Below, in pieces: positions 11,266 through 22,152 of a stretch of 64,000 bases of DNA (the first letter of the stretch is position 1; every line of letters starts with the position of its first letter). The position numbers were made by a program, and so were the translations under genes. This DNA comes from Gongronella butleri (taxonomy: Eukaryota > Mucoromycota > Mucoromycetes > Mucorales > Cunninghamellaceae): NCBI GenBank assembly GCA_025201375.1, contig JAIWZP010000012.1, positions 547,852 to 611,851 on the forward strand, in the 5' to 3' direction. Under the pieces are notes generated by a model, which was not told where the DNA came from, searched no databases, and saw only the letters and a list, made by a program, of their open reading frames with translations.

Positions 11266-12830
11266 ATGCCCCTTTCACCCAACGTGCCGCCGTCCGCCGA
11301 GAACGACTTGGAAGAATTCCGCGCCGAGTGGCGCCGCGAGGTTGCACACCGCAAAAACGACGCACTACCCAGCGTTTCTTCCTTGTCTTTGCGCGACGAT
11401 CCACCCGCCGCGCCCAAACGGCCGCCCGCACCTGACCACGAGTCGCTGTCAGGCGACGACGGGGCTCCAGCATCGCCAGAGCAAGTTCAATCGCCCCAAT
11501 CTGCATTGGAATATTATGTGCAGGCGGTGGAGCAAGAACAGCGTGGCCAACTCGGCCAAGGTAATGCTTTTTTTTTTGTGAATTTTTTTTCTCATCAAAG
11601 CTCATGACATTGGATGGCGGACTCTTTTAGCCCTTGCCAATTACAGGCACGCGTTCCGCATGAAGGACAATGTCGACCAAGAATACAAAAAGCTGCTTTT
11701 GACAGATGCCAAAGCGGTGCATCCATCTTTGCCTGGCGCAGCGCCTTCCTCCTCAGGCAACACCGACGTGTTCCGCCACACCGTCCCCATTGCCGCCGAG
11801 TATGAGCACGATAAGGACGCAAAGTGGCACGATCCCCTTGAATCATTGGTTGATGCGTTCTCAAGCGAGGATACCACCATGCAGCCTCGTGTCGACTACA
11901 AGCCCGTGCATCTGAACAAGCTGCCGAGTAATCAACTTGTTCTTTTTTTTTCATATTTTCTACTTTTTTTTTTCTTTTTTGACGCGTATTTTTTTTTTTT
12001 TTTGCCGTTTCTTTCCCAAAGACGAGATGATTGCGACAGTGATGAAGCACTCCATGTTGATGTCATTAGCGTCATTTCCTCAATTGGCGGTGGTGTGCAA
12101 GCGGATGTTCCTTTTGACGCGGTCGGCGTCAATTTGGCGGTATTTGTGCGAGCAAACGTATCGTCCGCCATCTTTGACGTTGGGTGCATCGCGGCGACTG
12201 CAAGAAAAATACGTGGAGGAGCACTATGGGGGACATTGGCTGCGGATGTTCATCGAGCGGCCGCGAATTCGCTATGACGGCGTGTACATATCGACATGTC
12301 ATTATGTGCGGCCAGGCACTTCTGAGAGCGCGTGGAACCAGCCTGTGCATTTGGTCACGTATTATCGGTATTTGCGCTTCTTTCCAGATGGCCTGGTCAT
12401 CCAGCATGTGCACACGGCCGAGCCTCACACCGTCGTGCGCCAATTGAGCCGTCATTTCAACAAGCGCCAGACTTTCCACGGGCGATACCGCTGGTGCAAG
12501 AACGACGACGGCGAATTGTTCCTTCAAATCGAGTCTCAGGACAATACGGTTGCGCATGAGCGCTTCTTCATGACCCTCATGGTCAAGGGCACACATCGCG
12601 GCCGCCATAACAAGCTTGTGTGGCGCCGCTACGCCAGCATCAACGAACGCCAGATTGACGACCAGGATGATCCGCGCCGCCTCTTTGAAGAGTACATGGA
12701 CGGCATTGTCAACAATGACAGCAGCGGCTTTGATCTCGAGCACGTCTATGATCTCAAGACCATGAAACCCTTCTTTTTCAGCCCTGTGCGAAGCTACAGA
12801 GTTGCATACCCTGCTGACGACGACGCCTGA
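11266..12830 (+). CDS. FBXO9: F-box protein of FBXO9 / Hrt3 (Pof7) type
   Basis: Exons 11266–11560, 11631–11927 and 12022–12830 give 466 residues. After a Pro/Ser-rich acidic N-terminus comes a TPR/MIT-like helical pair (SALEYYVQAVEQEQRGQLGQ, then ALANYRHAFRMKDNVDQEYK). The F-box reads LPNEMIATVMKHSMLMSLAS, followed by CKRMFLLTRSASIWRYLCE, and is completed across the second intron. The C-terminal half (RPRIRYDGVYISTCHYVRPG, YYRYLRFFPDGLVIQ, FHGRYRW) is the conserved Fbxo9/Hrt3 beta domain. The family acts as a substrate receptor of SCF (Skp1–Cullin1) ubiquitin ligases; the target is not predictable. Stop TGA at 12828–12830, with an AATAAA-like signal about 50 bp later. Confidence 0.9.
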
Positions 12831-13028
12831 TGGGGGTGAGGGTCTTTTTTCATCAATTGCAATGTTTTAGACCTTGAAAAATAAAATATATTTTTTTGCC
12901 ATTATTTCAGCAAAAATGCAAGGAAGTGGGCGAGCCGACCCGTTCCATGAGTTTCCTCGCCGCAGCATTCATTATTGCCTGCCGACCGAAGCCAATGTCC
13001 AATTCTAGCAGGAAAATTCTATAAAACG

Positions 13029-13036
13029 AAAAAAAA
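13029..13036 (-). terminator. RNA polymerase III T-run terminator of tRNA-Val
   Basis: Eight T residues on the minus strand start four bases after the tRNA discriminator base, as expected for pol III termination. Confidence 0.8.
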
Positions 13037-13039
13037 GAA

Positions 13040-13113
13040 TGGTTCCGTCCGGATTCGAACCGGAGGCCGTCTGTGTGTTAGACAGACGTGATAACCAACT
13101 ACACCACGGAACC
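13040..13113 (-). tRNA. tRNA-Val (anticodon AAC)
   Basis: On the minus strand the acceptor stem GGTTCCG (13113–13107) pairs with CGGAACC (13047–13041), with discriminator A at 13040. The anticodon stem TCTGT/ACAGA encloses the 7-base loop CTAACAC, so the anticodon is AAC. The T arm has GGTTCGAATCC, which is also box B; the D-arm/box A region reads TGGTGTAGTTGGTTATCA. There is no intron. All four stems can be drawn. Confidence 0.96.
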
Positions 13114-13690
13114 ATTGGATGACAAAAAATTTGACTTGTTCTACACAAGCCTTCCTAAAGATTTTTTGCTGCTGCGCCACTTTGGAAGTATTGCGTGTTT
13201 TCAGGCAATAGACATGATTTCAATGGATTTAATACATTTAGTGCTCAAATTTGGATGCAAAAGGCGATCCGAGGGTACAGAGGACTATTTCCGCTTGGTC
13301 TTTCCCCTGCCCGCAAAAGCAATTCACGCTTCTGGACGGCAAAGACCCAATTACGCGTGTCGAGTCGGCAAACACACTTTCCACCAGACAAGATATTAGG
13401 ATTTTGGCGAAAAAGCTATGCACAAGGTGCAATTGACCATATATTGGAATGTGATTTGTGCCTCAGCCATTAACTGGCTCGAATTCGGGGCCGAGTGGAC
13501 AAGGTCATCATCATGAAAAATGTATTTCGCGTTTTTGACTTGCCCTTGGTTGCGATTGCCGTCTCTCACCTTGCCATCCTGTCTTGTACGCTGTATTAGG
13601 GTGCCTGTGGAGCACGGCAATATGTTTTTACCCGCGTCTCTCACCACGTTTTGGACCTCAATTCTTGTTTTTTTGTTTTAGTCATTTATT
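13114..13690. other. Intergenic, no supported gene
   Basis: 577 bp upstream of the tRNA (in its transcription sense) and downstream of the ankyrin gene's stop. Several short overlapping frames exist on both strands but none has a family signature, splice structure or coding-like composition. Confidence 0.5.
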
Positions 13691-14706
13691 TTATTTAGAG
13701 TCAATATGAAACTTGTCAATGATGGCTGCCAAACCGTCCACTACTTTGTTGTGTTCGCCTTCGTCCATGTCGAGCGACGACAGTTTGGAAGCAAGATCAT
13801 CCAGGGTATCTAATGGTGTGTTGGACATGCTTGCCTCTTGGACTGGCGTTTTCATGTAATGTTTGAGCAATTGAATAATCTGCACGAATATTTTTTAAAA
13901 AAAAGGTAAGATGAGATGCGCAGCTGAACAAGGGAAGGGCCCGGTGTACCTGAATCATTTGCGCGACAAAGCTGCTTGTGTCTTTTGAGATGCCACGCTC
14001 GTTCATGAGCTTTAGACGCGATTGGGCGAGATCCAATGGAGTGCGTTTGGCGCGATGGCTAGCGGAGCCAGTGCCACGTTCATCCTTGCTAGATGAAGGC
14101 AAGGAGGGTCGGATCTGTGCGCCTAAAAAAAAAAAGTTCCATTTTCACTCCTTTGTCCTCTGATTTTCACTGGCTTTTTCTGATTTCCTCTAACTTTTTT
14201 TTTGGAGCGGGATGGGTGGGTGGGTGGAGGGTGTCTCTGGTACTCAATAGATCGTTTTTGGCGCTTTTGAGCTTACCTGCATCCAAAAGGGTAAGAATGG
14301 TGTCCATGCTATTCGAAATGACGGCAAGATCGAGGGGTTGGTTGCCGACGATGTCGCCTGGCACATTGGTAACGGAGGCACCGTATCTGATGAGCATGCG
14401 CACAAGGTCGGAGTTGCCAGAGGCACAGGCAATGAGCATTGGGCTGCGCATCTTTGAGTCTCGGACGAGGTCCAGGTTGATAGGCGGGCGTGTGGTGCTC
14501 AAAACGTGTTGGACCGTGGCCAAGTCGCCTTTGGCGCACGCAGCAAGTAGTGTATCCATCTCGGCGTTGTTCAACAGGGCGTGCGACAGCCGTGAAAGCG
14601 CCCCACTTCCGCCTCTTTCAATACTTTGCCTCACACCACCCACTTTTACACGGTGCAGCAAGTCATTTGGCGTGCGTGACGAGCTGCCCGAACCCCGAAA
14701 CTTCAT
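13691..14706 (-). CDS. Ankyrin-repeat protein, ANKRD54-like
   Basis: Exons 14706–14277, 14122–13950 and 13879–13691, 263 residues. The ATG at 14706 (MKFRGSGSSS) is the first in frame; the codon three upstream is TTG. Ankyrin repeats span roughly residues 50–145: DTLLAACAKGDLATVQHVL, MRSPMLIACASGNSDLVRML and IVGNQPLDLAVISNSMDTIL. The tail reads RTPLDLAQSRLKLMNERG, then a helix IIQLLKHYMK and a short LDDLASKLSSLDMDE segment, the same order as the ANKRD54/Liar tail. Animal ANKRD54 shuttles between nucleus and cytoplasm and binds SH3-kinases; that role is not assumed here. It shares a 181-bp divergent promoter, containing a run of about 30 T, with NAA40. Confidence 0.75.
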
Positions 14707-14778
14707 AGCGAACAAAAAAAAGAATACAAAAAGAGCAAAAGAAATCGCGGAATCCCAATTGCGTTCTTCTTTTCCCGT

Positions 14779-14814
<36 letters not shown>

Positions 14815-14887
14815 GACTCGCCTCCTCCTCCTCCACGCCTTCCTTCAATACATACACGCCAAGGCTGCGGCTTACTACCAAGCGTCC

Positions 14888-15882
14888 ATGCCAGTCACGT
14901 CTTCCGTAAGCACGCGTTTTGCCAAAAAAAAAACTCACCAAAGAGACTCAATTTGTTCGTTTTTCGCTCTTTAGGATAAATTGTCCTCGATCAACCAGGT
15001 AAAGCGAGGCTTCCCAGACCCTGTTTTAGGCTGCCAGCAACTCAATGCAACTTTTGTTAGGAGGAGTGCCTTGTCCAGTTTATGAAGCAGCCGATGACGT
15101 ACCAAAAGTAAGCGTGAAAAAAGCCGCTCAATGGCCCAACTGACCCCTTTTTTTCTCCAAAAAAAAAAACCAGCGGTGACATGGATGTGGTGGTGGAGTA
15201 TTACCATTCGTCGACCATTCCGCCGGCCATGGAGCAATGGGCATTTGATCTGCTCAAGAGCAATCTGCATCATTTGTATGTGCGGTCCAATCTTGGCTGG
15301 GATGCCGCTGCCAAACGCGCCGACTTGGAGGCGCCCGAGGCGCGCTACCTTGTCGCGCGAAACGCACACGACCCCTCGGATCTCAAGGGCTTCCTCATGT
15401 TCCAAATGGTGCTTGAAGAGACCATGGATGACGACCTGATGGCTGAGGCCGCTTACTGGTAAATTTCAAAAGAAATGGACCCCTCCCGAACGCGTTTTTT
15501 TTCCCTTGTTTTTCACGCGTCTTTTTTTTTTTAAGCTACGAGCTGCAGCTTGCTGAGCATGCACGCAACCGAGGCCTCGGCGAGTATCTGATGCGTCTTT
15601 TATTCCAAATTGGCGACTTTTGGTGCATGGACAAGGTCATGCTCACTGTATTTAAAGGTAAAAAAAGCGCGTTTCTCTTCAATTCCAAGGCTCATCTTCG
15701 CCCTGTTTTTTGTTAATTCAGACAATCACGGCGCAATGCGCTTCTATACCAAGAAACTCGGATTTTCATTGGACGAGATTTCACCCTCCGCTTGCCTTCC
15801 GCCTCGCCGAGCCAAGCGCTTCGACTATGAGATTCTCAGCCGCCCATGCCGGCCGTGGAAGCTGGAAATCAATCAAAATTGA
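14888..15882 (+). CDS. NAA40: N-alpha-acetyltransferase 40 (NatD, histone H4/H2A N-terminus)
   Basis: Six exons: 14888–14905, 14975–14998, 15061–15107, 15174–15458, 15536–15657 and 15722–15882; 218 residues. The first three are unusually small (18, 24 and 47 nt), but the frame is continuous. Family marks are PPAMEQWAFDLLKSNLHHLY, LVARNAHDPSDLKGFLMFQM, the acetyl-CoA loop ARNRGLGEYLM (R-x-x-G-x-G type), DKVMLTVFKDNHGAMRFY and YEILSR near the C-terminus. NatD acetylates the N-terminal serine of histones H4 and H2A. The stop is only 86 bp from the NOP10 start on the same strand. Confidence 0.92.
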
Positions 15883-15968
15883 GAAAAAGCCACGCATTCC
15901 GCTTCCAATTTCCCATCCTTTTCGCTCTTTTTTTTTCTTTCTTTTTCTTTCTCCAACAATAAATCACC

Positions 15969-16233
15969 ATGTATTTAATGTACTACTTGGACAAGGCGGG
16001 CAAGCGCGTCTACACTCTCAAGGTAAGGGTCAATTGCACCCCCCTCGCTGCCTTTTTGTTATTTTCCTCGTCAAACTCACTCTTTTTTTTTTCGTCACGA
16101 GTAGAAGGTCGATCCTAGCGGCAATGCCACAAAGTCTGCGCACCCTGCTCGCTTCTCGCCTGACGACAAGTTCTCTCGACAACGTGTTACCATTAAGAAG
16201 CGCTACAAGATCCTTCCCACGTTGCGCGCTTAG
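15969..16233 (+). CDS. NOP10: H/ACA snoRNP subunit NOP10
   Basis: Two exons, 15969–16022 and 16105–16233, encode 60 residues, the normal size for this family. The sequence [19 protein letters not shown], then [19 protein letters not shown] and KKRYKILPT is plainly NOP10. It is a core protein of box H/ACA snoRNPs, binding Cbf5/dyskerin for rRNA pseudouridylation. The ATG directly follows CAATAAATCACC, which may double as the poly(A) signal of NAA40. Confidence 0.97.
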
Positions 16234-16468
16234 ATTTCCAACATTTTCTCGCCCGATCATCCCTAACATCGCCTCGCCATTCATCCATCCACGCGCCAAT
16301 TCGTGTGTCCCTCGTATATTTTTTTCTCCCTTGCTTCATCCATTTGAATTCCCCTCATGATCATGAATAAAACAACTCAATTGACTCCTCTACACATTAT
16401 TTTGTTGCATGATTCACCATTCAATGCTTGTAAGCAGCTTGCTGGGTGCTCCTCCCCACCTCCAATAC

Positions 16469-16478
16469 CTATAAAAAG
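16469..16478 (+). promoter_or_regulatory. Candidate TATA box of THG1
   Basis: CTATAAAAAG lies about 90 bp upstream of the THG1 ATG, in a short intergenic stretch after NOP10. Position and sequence fit a TATA element. Confidence 0.45.
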
Positions 16479-16563
16479 TAAAAAAAGGCGACGCGGGCCG
16501 CAGGAGTCTTTTTTTTTTTTTTAGCACTTTCTTTTCTTTTTTTTCTATTTATTCTTCTCCTTC

Positions 16564-17952
16564 ATGGCCAACTCCAAATACGAGTACGTGCGCCACTTTG
16601 AAAGCGACGACAGCCTGTTACCCAACACGTGGATCGTGGTGCGCATAGACGGCAAGGGTTTCCACAAGTATGTTTGCTTGCGCAGCAACAGAAGCCGTGT
16701 CTTTATGCCTTTTTTTTTTTTTTTCTCGTAGATTCTCCCAAAAGCACGGGTTTGATAAACCAAACGATCGTCGCGCTATCGATCTTATGAACCATTGTGC
16801 CAAAAAGGTCATGAGCGAAATTTATGATATTGTCGTCGCCTATGGCCAAAGCGACGAGTACAGGTAAAAATGCAACATTGGTCTTTTTGCGCGCCTTTTG
16901 ACTCATTCTTGTGGCTCCTTTTTTTTTTCCAGCTTTGTCTTCCCCAAGTCATGCAACTTGTATTCGCGACGTGCAAGGTAAAAGAGGGATTGGGGGGGGG
17001 TGGAGAGGGAGTGGCTTCACAAACGCGCATTTCATGAACTGAGCGCGTTCAAAACCGGATAATCCACGTTTGGTAGTCATTGAGCGCGTTCCTAGGCAAC
17101 TGGGCACGTGATTCGAGCATTGGGCACGTAATCCAATCGTTGGATACGTGCCCGAGGCAATTGAATGCGTGTTTTTGGCCGTTGGGCTCGTGTTTTTGGG
17201 CCACTGAGCGCGTTTTTTGGCCATTGAACGCGATTCTCGGCCATTGAGCGCGCTCTTGGCCATTGAGAACATGTCTCGGACTTGATGGACGTGGGAGGAT
17301 CCTAGAAACAAACCAGAGAATTCGATCGCGCCAACTTTATTGGAATTCCTTTTTTTTATTTTTTAGCAAGATCTTGTCCATGGTGTGCAGTATATTTTCT
17401 GCCAATTACGTGATGGCGTGGTCACAATTCTTTGACGAGCCATTGCTTTACGCGCCGAGCTTTGATTCACGCGCTGTGTGCTACCCAAGTGACCAAAACA
17501 TGCGCGACTATCTGTCTTGGCGACAAGCTGACTGCCACATCAACAATCTCTACAACACCACGTTCTGGAACATCGTTCTCAAGGGCGGAAAGACAGAGAC
17601 GGAGGCAGAGGCCGTGCTTAGAGTACGATCATCGCGAAAAAAAAACACGTTTCGAAAAAAAAAAACAGGGCAATGGTGGCTCATTTTTTTATTTTTTGCT
17701 CGTTGTTTGTAGGGTTCGTTTTCCAAGGACAAGAACGAGATCCTGTTCACCGAATACAATGTCAATTACAACGAGATTGATGCGATCTGGCGCAAAGGAT
17801 CGACGGTCATTCGATTGCCACAGGAAGTCCAGACTGTCTCGTCGAGGACCGGCGAGTCCGTGACGCGCACCAAGCGTATACCCACGGTGCTTCACGACGA
17901 CATCATTGGTCAAGCGTTTTGGGATCTTTATCCATTTCTGCTAGAAAAATAG
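16564..17952 (+). CDS. THG1: tRNA-His guanylyltransferase Thg1
   Basis: Exons 16564–16667, 16732–16863, 16933–16977, 17367–17622 and 17713–17952; 258 residues. The N-terminus [20 protein letters not shown] is standard. Metal-binding aspartates sit in [13 protein letters not shown] and in [35 protein letters not shown] and [10 protein letters not shown] are further family motifs. The enzyme adds the essential G-1 to the 5' end of tRNA-His by 3'–5' polymerisation. The 389-nt third intron carries a degenerate minisatellite. TAG stop, with AATAAA directly after it. Confidence 0.96.
17036..17292 (+). repeat. Degenerate ~20-bp minisatellite inside THG1 intron 3
   Basis: About ten consecutive 19–22 bp units of the form TTGAGCGCGTTTTTGGCCA can be lined up, for example CTGAGCGCGTTTTTTGGCCA, TTGAACGCGATTCTCGGCCA and TTGAGCGCGCTCTTGGCCA. 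The last units match each other best and the first are more diverged. The array fills most of the intron. Confidence 0.8.
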
Positions 17953-18150
17953 AGAATAAATGATCCTTTATTTTCTCGTGGATGCGCAGGGTAGCAGGCA
18001 GAGCGCGATGCATAAATGAGCGGGGATTCAATGTCAATCCTTATTGTTCGCAGCCGAGGGTGGCTTGCGAGGCACTGGATTGCTAAAATGGGAGGATTGG
18101 GGGCAATTTGATCTCTTTTTTCCTTCTGCTTGTATCTCTCCTCTACTATT

Positions 18151-20210
18151 ATGGCTGCTGATGACCCCGGTGTTGAACACCGCGACCCCTTGTACTTTGG
18201 GTACTATGCTCAGCTGCAGCACCAGGTACGCGTCCGACGAGGAAAAACAGAAAAAGAAGAACGAAAGTACAAAAAATGGCCAATACCGTGTACAAAAACG
18301 CGAAGCACCGAGCCGAAGAGAGAGAGAGAGAGAGAGAGCAAGAAAGCGCTGTGGACGACCTGTTGCTCATACGGTCCTGGCTGCACGCCCGCTTTTTTTT
18401 TTCTTTTTTTTTTTTTTACAGCAAAACATGCTCCAAGACACGGTGCGCACGTCGACGTATCGGTCCGCCATTCTTCTCAATGGCCCGCATAGTTTCAAAG
18501 ACAAGGTCGTGATGGATGTGGGTGCCGGTTCGGGCATCCTGTCGTATTTCGCGGCGCAGGCGGGTGCACAGCATGTTTACGCGGTCGAGGCGTCCAATAT
18601 GGCTAAAAAGATGGAACGCGTCGTCAAAAACGCGCGCGATGATAAGAATGCCTTTATGAAGGACAAGATCACCGTCGTCAATGGTACGTGACACAAAAAA
18701 AAAAAAAAAACCAGAAAAAAAGATGGCACCATGGACCCTCATCCTTTTTTTTTTTGAATTTTTTCGCCTTAGCCAAGATCGAGACGCCCAATTTGCCCAT
18801 TCCTCAGGTCGACACCATTGTTTCTGAGCCCATTGGTGTGCTGCTGTTCCACGAGCGCATGGTGCGTCCCCAAGGATTAAGGAGCGAGTGCACGAAAACA
18901 CGTGATTTTTGACGCGTTTTCTGTTTTTTTTTTCTTTTGACGTCCAGCTGGAATCTTATGTGTACGCGCGCGATCACTATTTGAAACCTGGCGGTGCGCT
19001 GTTCCCGTCCAAGGGTAACATTATTCTGGCGCCATTCACGGATGCAGGCTTGTGGACCGAGACCATGGGCAAGGCTCGCTTCTGGTAAGCATGAAATGGC
19101 GGAAAAAAACGATTTGACGACCGGTCGCGTGAGAGCGAAAAAGTGATAGCCATTGAGAGGACATTAGCCGTGAAAAAAGTGAAAAAAAGTGAAAAAGGAG
19201 GAACAAATTGCGAAATACGCGTGTGCAAGACGCGCCCAATATGGCGTCCGAGACGCACCCAGAACGAGGGAAAAATGGTTGATGGAGAGAGCCATGGAGT
19301 CCGCCATTTGAAAAAAGCGCGAGAAAATGGGGGTATTTGGGAAAGAAACGTGTTTTGTTCAAGCTCATCATTGTTTTTTATTTTTCAAACCAGGGAACAA
19401 ACGAATTTTTACAATGTTGATCTGAGTGCGCTGTATGCGGAAGCCAAGACGGAGATGTTTAGCATGCCTGTTGTTGGGCATTTTAATCCGAATTTGCTGA
19501 TGACGACGCCGACGACGATGGATCACTATCCTGTTGATTTCAGCACGGTGACGGTGGAGGAGCTCAAGGACATGACGCTGCCGATTCATTGGACGACAGA
19601 TTACACGGGGATTATGCACGGTGTTGCGGGTTGGTTTGATTTGACGTTTGCGGCGCCGCCTTATGACGCGTCGACGCTCGCGCAGCTTTCCGACGAGCAA
19701 AAGGCGCAATTGGCCGGGACCACGATCGAGATGTCCACGAGCCCGTCGGCCGATCGCACGCATTGGCAGCAAGCGCGCTTTTTGTTCCGCGAACCACTCG
19801 CCGTCAATGCCACACAGCAAATCTATGGCTGGATGCGCTGCGTCGTGAACGAAATGCGTTCGTACACCATCTATTGCGAGGTCGCCCTCGACCAAAGCCT
19901 GGTTTCAGACCCCACCACCATCGATACCGCACGCGACGATGATGACGACCACGTCTTTGTCACGCGCGCTCCCCACCAGCCGCTTGTGCGCCGCGCCGTC
20001 TGGCAACTTCACGAGCAAACCTACAATTACAAGTAAAATCCAATGAAAAAAATAGGGGAGGAGCGTCATTGGTGCTCACAATTCCTTTGTTCTTCTTTTT
20101 CTTTTTTCATCAGCTACAATCCGGATGTCCCTCAATTGGACAACCCCAGCGAGTACAATTGCTTGTACCAACCCGATACCATTTTGGACTCTTATCAAGA
20201 TATGCAATAG
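18151..20210 (+). CDS. CARM1: Protein arginine methyltransferase, CARM1/PRMT4 type
   Basis: Exons 18151–18225, 18422–18683, 18773–18861, 18948–19084, 19394–20032 and 20114–20210; 432 residues. SAM-binding motif I is [20 protein letters not shown]. The double-E loop reads [13 protein letters not shown], the CARM1-type form. The THW loop is [22 protein letters not shown] and [10 protein letters not shown] also match CARM1. The animal enzyme asymmetrically dimethylates histone H3 R17/R26 and splicing and co-activator proteins. The N-terminal PH-like domain of animal CARM1 is absent: only about 25 residues precede the catalytic core. The C-terminal [17 protein letters not shown] segment is acidic and Asn-rich. 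A GA microsatellite lies in intron 1. Confidence 0.9.
18317..18338 (+). repeat. (GA)n microsatellite in CARM1 intron 1
   Basis: About eleven GA dinucleotides in a row within the first intron. Confidence 0.9.
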
Positions 20211-20457
20211 GTGCCTCTATTTTATTATTTGAGAATGGAATGGTCGCATTAGAATCTGAAAAAGAAACAAAGCACTCTAGCAAATACATGTTCTCCCTCC
20301 CATTTTTTTTTTTTTTTTTAAAAAAACGCGTCACCAAACAAGGCACTAAGGGTGGGGAAGCGAATTGGTCAGAGAGACCCAAAAAAAAAAACAGTAAAAA
20401 AAGGGAGAAATTAAAAAATACACAATGTAAAAAAAGAAAAAAAGCATTAAAAATGGT

Positions 20458-21663
20458 TCAATGCCATGGCATTGGGGCTTGATGGCCCGAGCTTTGTGGT
20501 TCCTTGTCTGAGAGAAGCGACGAGATCTCGGGATCATGCGCGAGATGTTGTACAGGGTGGAATGAAGTTGCTTCGTGTAATAATACAGACGCGTCTTGTG
20601 AGTGCAGAATGGTGCTTGATGAACGCCGACTGGCATCCTTGGCGTCGGCATGAGGCGATGACGCCTGCTGTTTGTCTTGCATATACTTTTTCCATGGCCG
20701 ATCGTCGTCAATGTCATCCTCATCGTCGTCATTATTGTCCATGGTACGTTCATGGCCACGCATATCGTCCACGTCGCTCGTCGATGGTGCCATTGGAATG
20801 GCCATGCCATCCAGCGCGTCGTCATCGAGCGGGATGTCGTCAAACGTGTCCCTGTTGCCGGGGACCGCGTCATTTTTGGCATTTTTGGCGTTTTCATTGT
20901 CATCCAATGGATCGGATGGGTGCGGATGATGGTGCTGCTGCTTGTATTCCCACAGCGCAACCTCGTCGACGCCGCGTCGGCGCTCGGGGTCGCGCCAAAT
21001 CGTTGCACGTGGCACGAGCGTGAGTGGGGACGTCTCAATGGGTATAAAAGTGGATGGTACTTGTGTGGCTGTAGGCGACAAGAGCATGGCGGGCGTCGTT
21101 GGCGCTGCAGACGACGACGGCGGCCCCTGACGAGTCGGATGTTGCGCATGTTGGTGCTGCGGCACCGGCATTGGCATTGGAAATGGCATTGCCGGCGTTG
21201 TAGACGCGTGCGGTTGCTGTAATTCTTGATATTTGCTCACATTAGCCATGTCGTGCCTCGCGGGCGACGCGTCGTGCGTGTCATGAGACGTGACAGGCAG
21301 CGTGCTGCCTCGTTTTCGCTTTTGTGCGCGCAAATGCATCAAATAGCAAAAAGTGGCCAACAAGGCGATGAGTGCCAGCAAGCCAATGATGGCAAACGTG
21401 AAGAGCACCGGGAAAAGAGGCAGCCAGCGATGCAGCCACACCGATTCAACAAGACTGCTTCCCGGCGCAAGTGTCGTCACCGTGCCAATGGCTGCAGGCG
21501 TCGTTGCGGGCACGGATGAGGTTATTGGACCGACCATTGTCGTCCACGTGGTCGTTGTCGTTGTCGCCGGTGGCGGCATAAATGTTGTCACCGTCACCGT
21601 CGCTGCTTGTCCAAACCGCATCTCCGTCGGAGGGTATCTGTGCATTTGCCCATTGCGATTCAT
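20458..21663 (-). CDS. Single-pass membrane protein with Thr-rich ectodomain, unknown
   Basis: Intronless 401-residue frame from ATG 21663 to a stop at 20458. Residues 20–70 are Thr/Ala/Val-rich (TVTVTTFMPPPATTTTTTW), as in O-glycosylated cell-surface stalks. A single membrane helix follows (LFTFAIIGLLALIALLATF), then the basic stop-transfer patch RAQKRKRG. The remaining 280 residues are cytoplasmic-like: His/Pro/Gln-rich, with a long acidic patch (NNDDDEDDIDDD). There is no classical signal peptide, so insertion would be signal-anchor-like. The plan resembles fungal wall-stress sensors (Mid2/WSC type), but no WSC cysteines are present and no homology is claimed. Converges with CARM1; the stops are 247 bp apart. 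Confidence 0.7.
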   Translation of the reverse strand: MNRNGQMHRYPPTEMRFGQAATVTVTTFMPPPATTTTTTWTTMVGPITSSVPATTPAAIGTVTTLAPGSSLVESVWLHRWLPLFPVLFTFAIIGLLALIALLATFCYLMHLRAQKRKRGSTLPVTSHDTHDASPARHDMANVSKYQELQQPHASTTPAMPFPMPMPVPQHQHAQHPTRQGPPSSSAAPTTPAMLLSPTATQVPSTFIPIETSPLTLVPRATIWRDPERRRGVDEVALWEYKQQHHHPHPSDPLDDNENAKNAKNDAVPGNRDTFDDIPLDDDALDGMAIPMAPSTSDVDDMRGHERTMDNNDDDEDDIDDDRPWKKYMQDKQQASSPHADAKDASRRSSSTILHSQDASVLLHEATSFHPVQHLAHDPEISSLLSDKEPQSSGHQAPMPWH

Positions 21664-22152
21664 CTTTTGCGCGCAAAGAATGCATACAACACTTGGAAAA
21701 AAAAATAAAAATAAAGAATGAATGAAGAAAAAAAGGAAATGATAAAAAAAATACCGTTGCTTCCCCTCCCTTCACCCCAAAAAAGCTGCGTTTGTATCAT
21801 CTTGTACGTTCAAACTACGGATTTAAATGGCATTGGCTCGGTTGAAAACCGCCACGCCTTGGATAATCCTTGAAAAAAAAGGGGCAAAGGAACACGATAA
21901 AGACGGGACGACAGGAGCAACCTGGGGGGAGGGGAAGCTGGTATTTGAATTTGACCCGGGTTCGACTCTTCTATCCCTTTCATTTTTTTCTCACTCTCAC
22001 TCTTACTCTTTTTTTTTCTGTCTGAATAAAAAAGGATGAAAAAAAACACGTTTAACATTTATATATACAGAAGGGGGGATCATTGGGGATGGGGGGTGTG
22101 CAATTGGGATGAGAGATAGAGCGATAAAAAAAAAGGCGTAAAAAAAAGAGGT
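21664..22152. other. Intergenic, no supported gene
   Basis: 489 bp between the membrane-protein start and the ammonium-transporter stop. It holds polypurine and polypyrimidine tracts and an ATTTATATATAC stretch near 22057. No conserved frame was seen. Confidence 0.5.

Noticed and set aside
14093..14974. 293-residue plus-strand frame
   Set aside because: Antisense to ANKRD54-like exon 1 and extended through the poly(T) promoter; a shadow frame.
20466..21222. Long plus-strand frames opposite the Thr-rich membrane protein
   Set aside because: They are antisense shadows of biased codons (Thr/Asp/His-rich) and show no domain.
21940..21975. CCCGGGTTCGACTC resembling a tRNA T-arm
   Set aside because: The T-stem does not pair and no acceptor, anticodon or D arm can be drawn.
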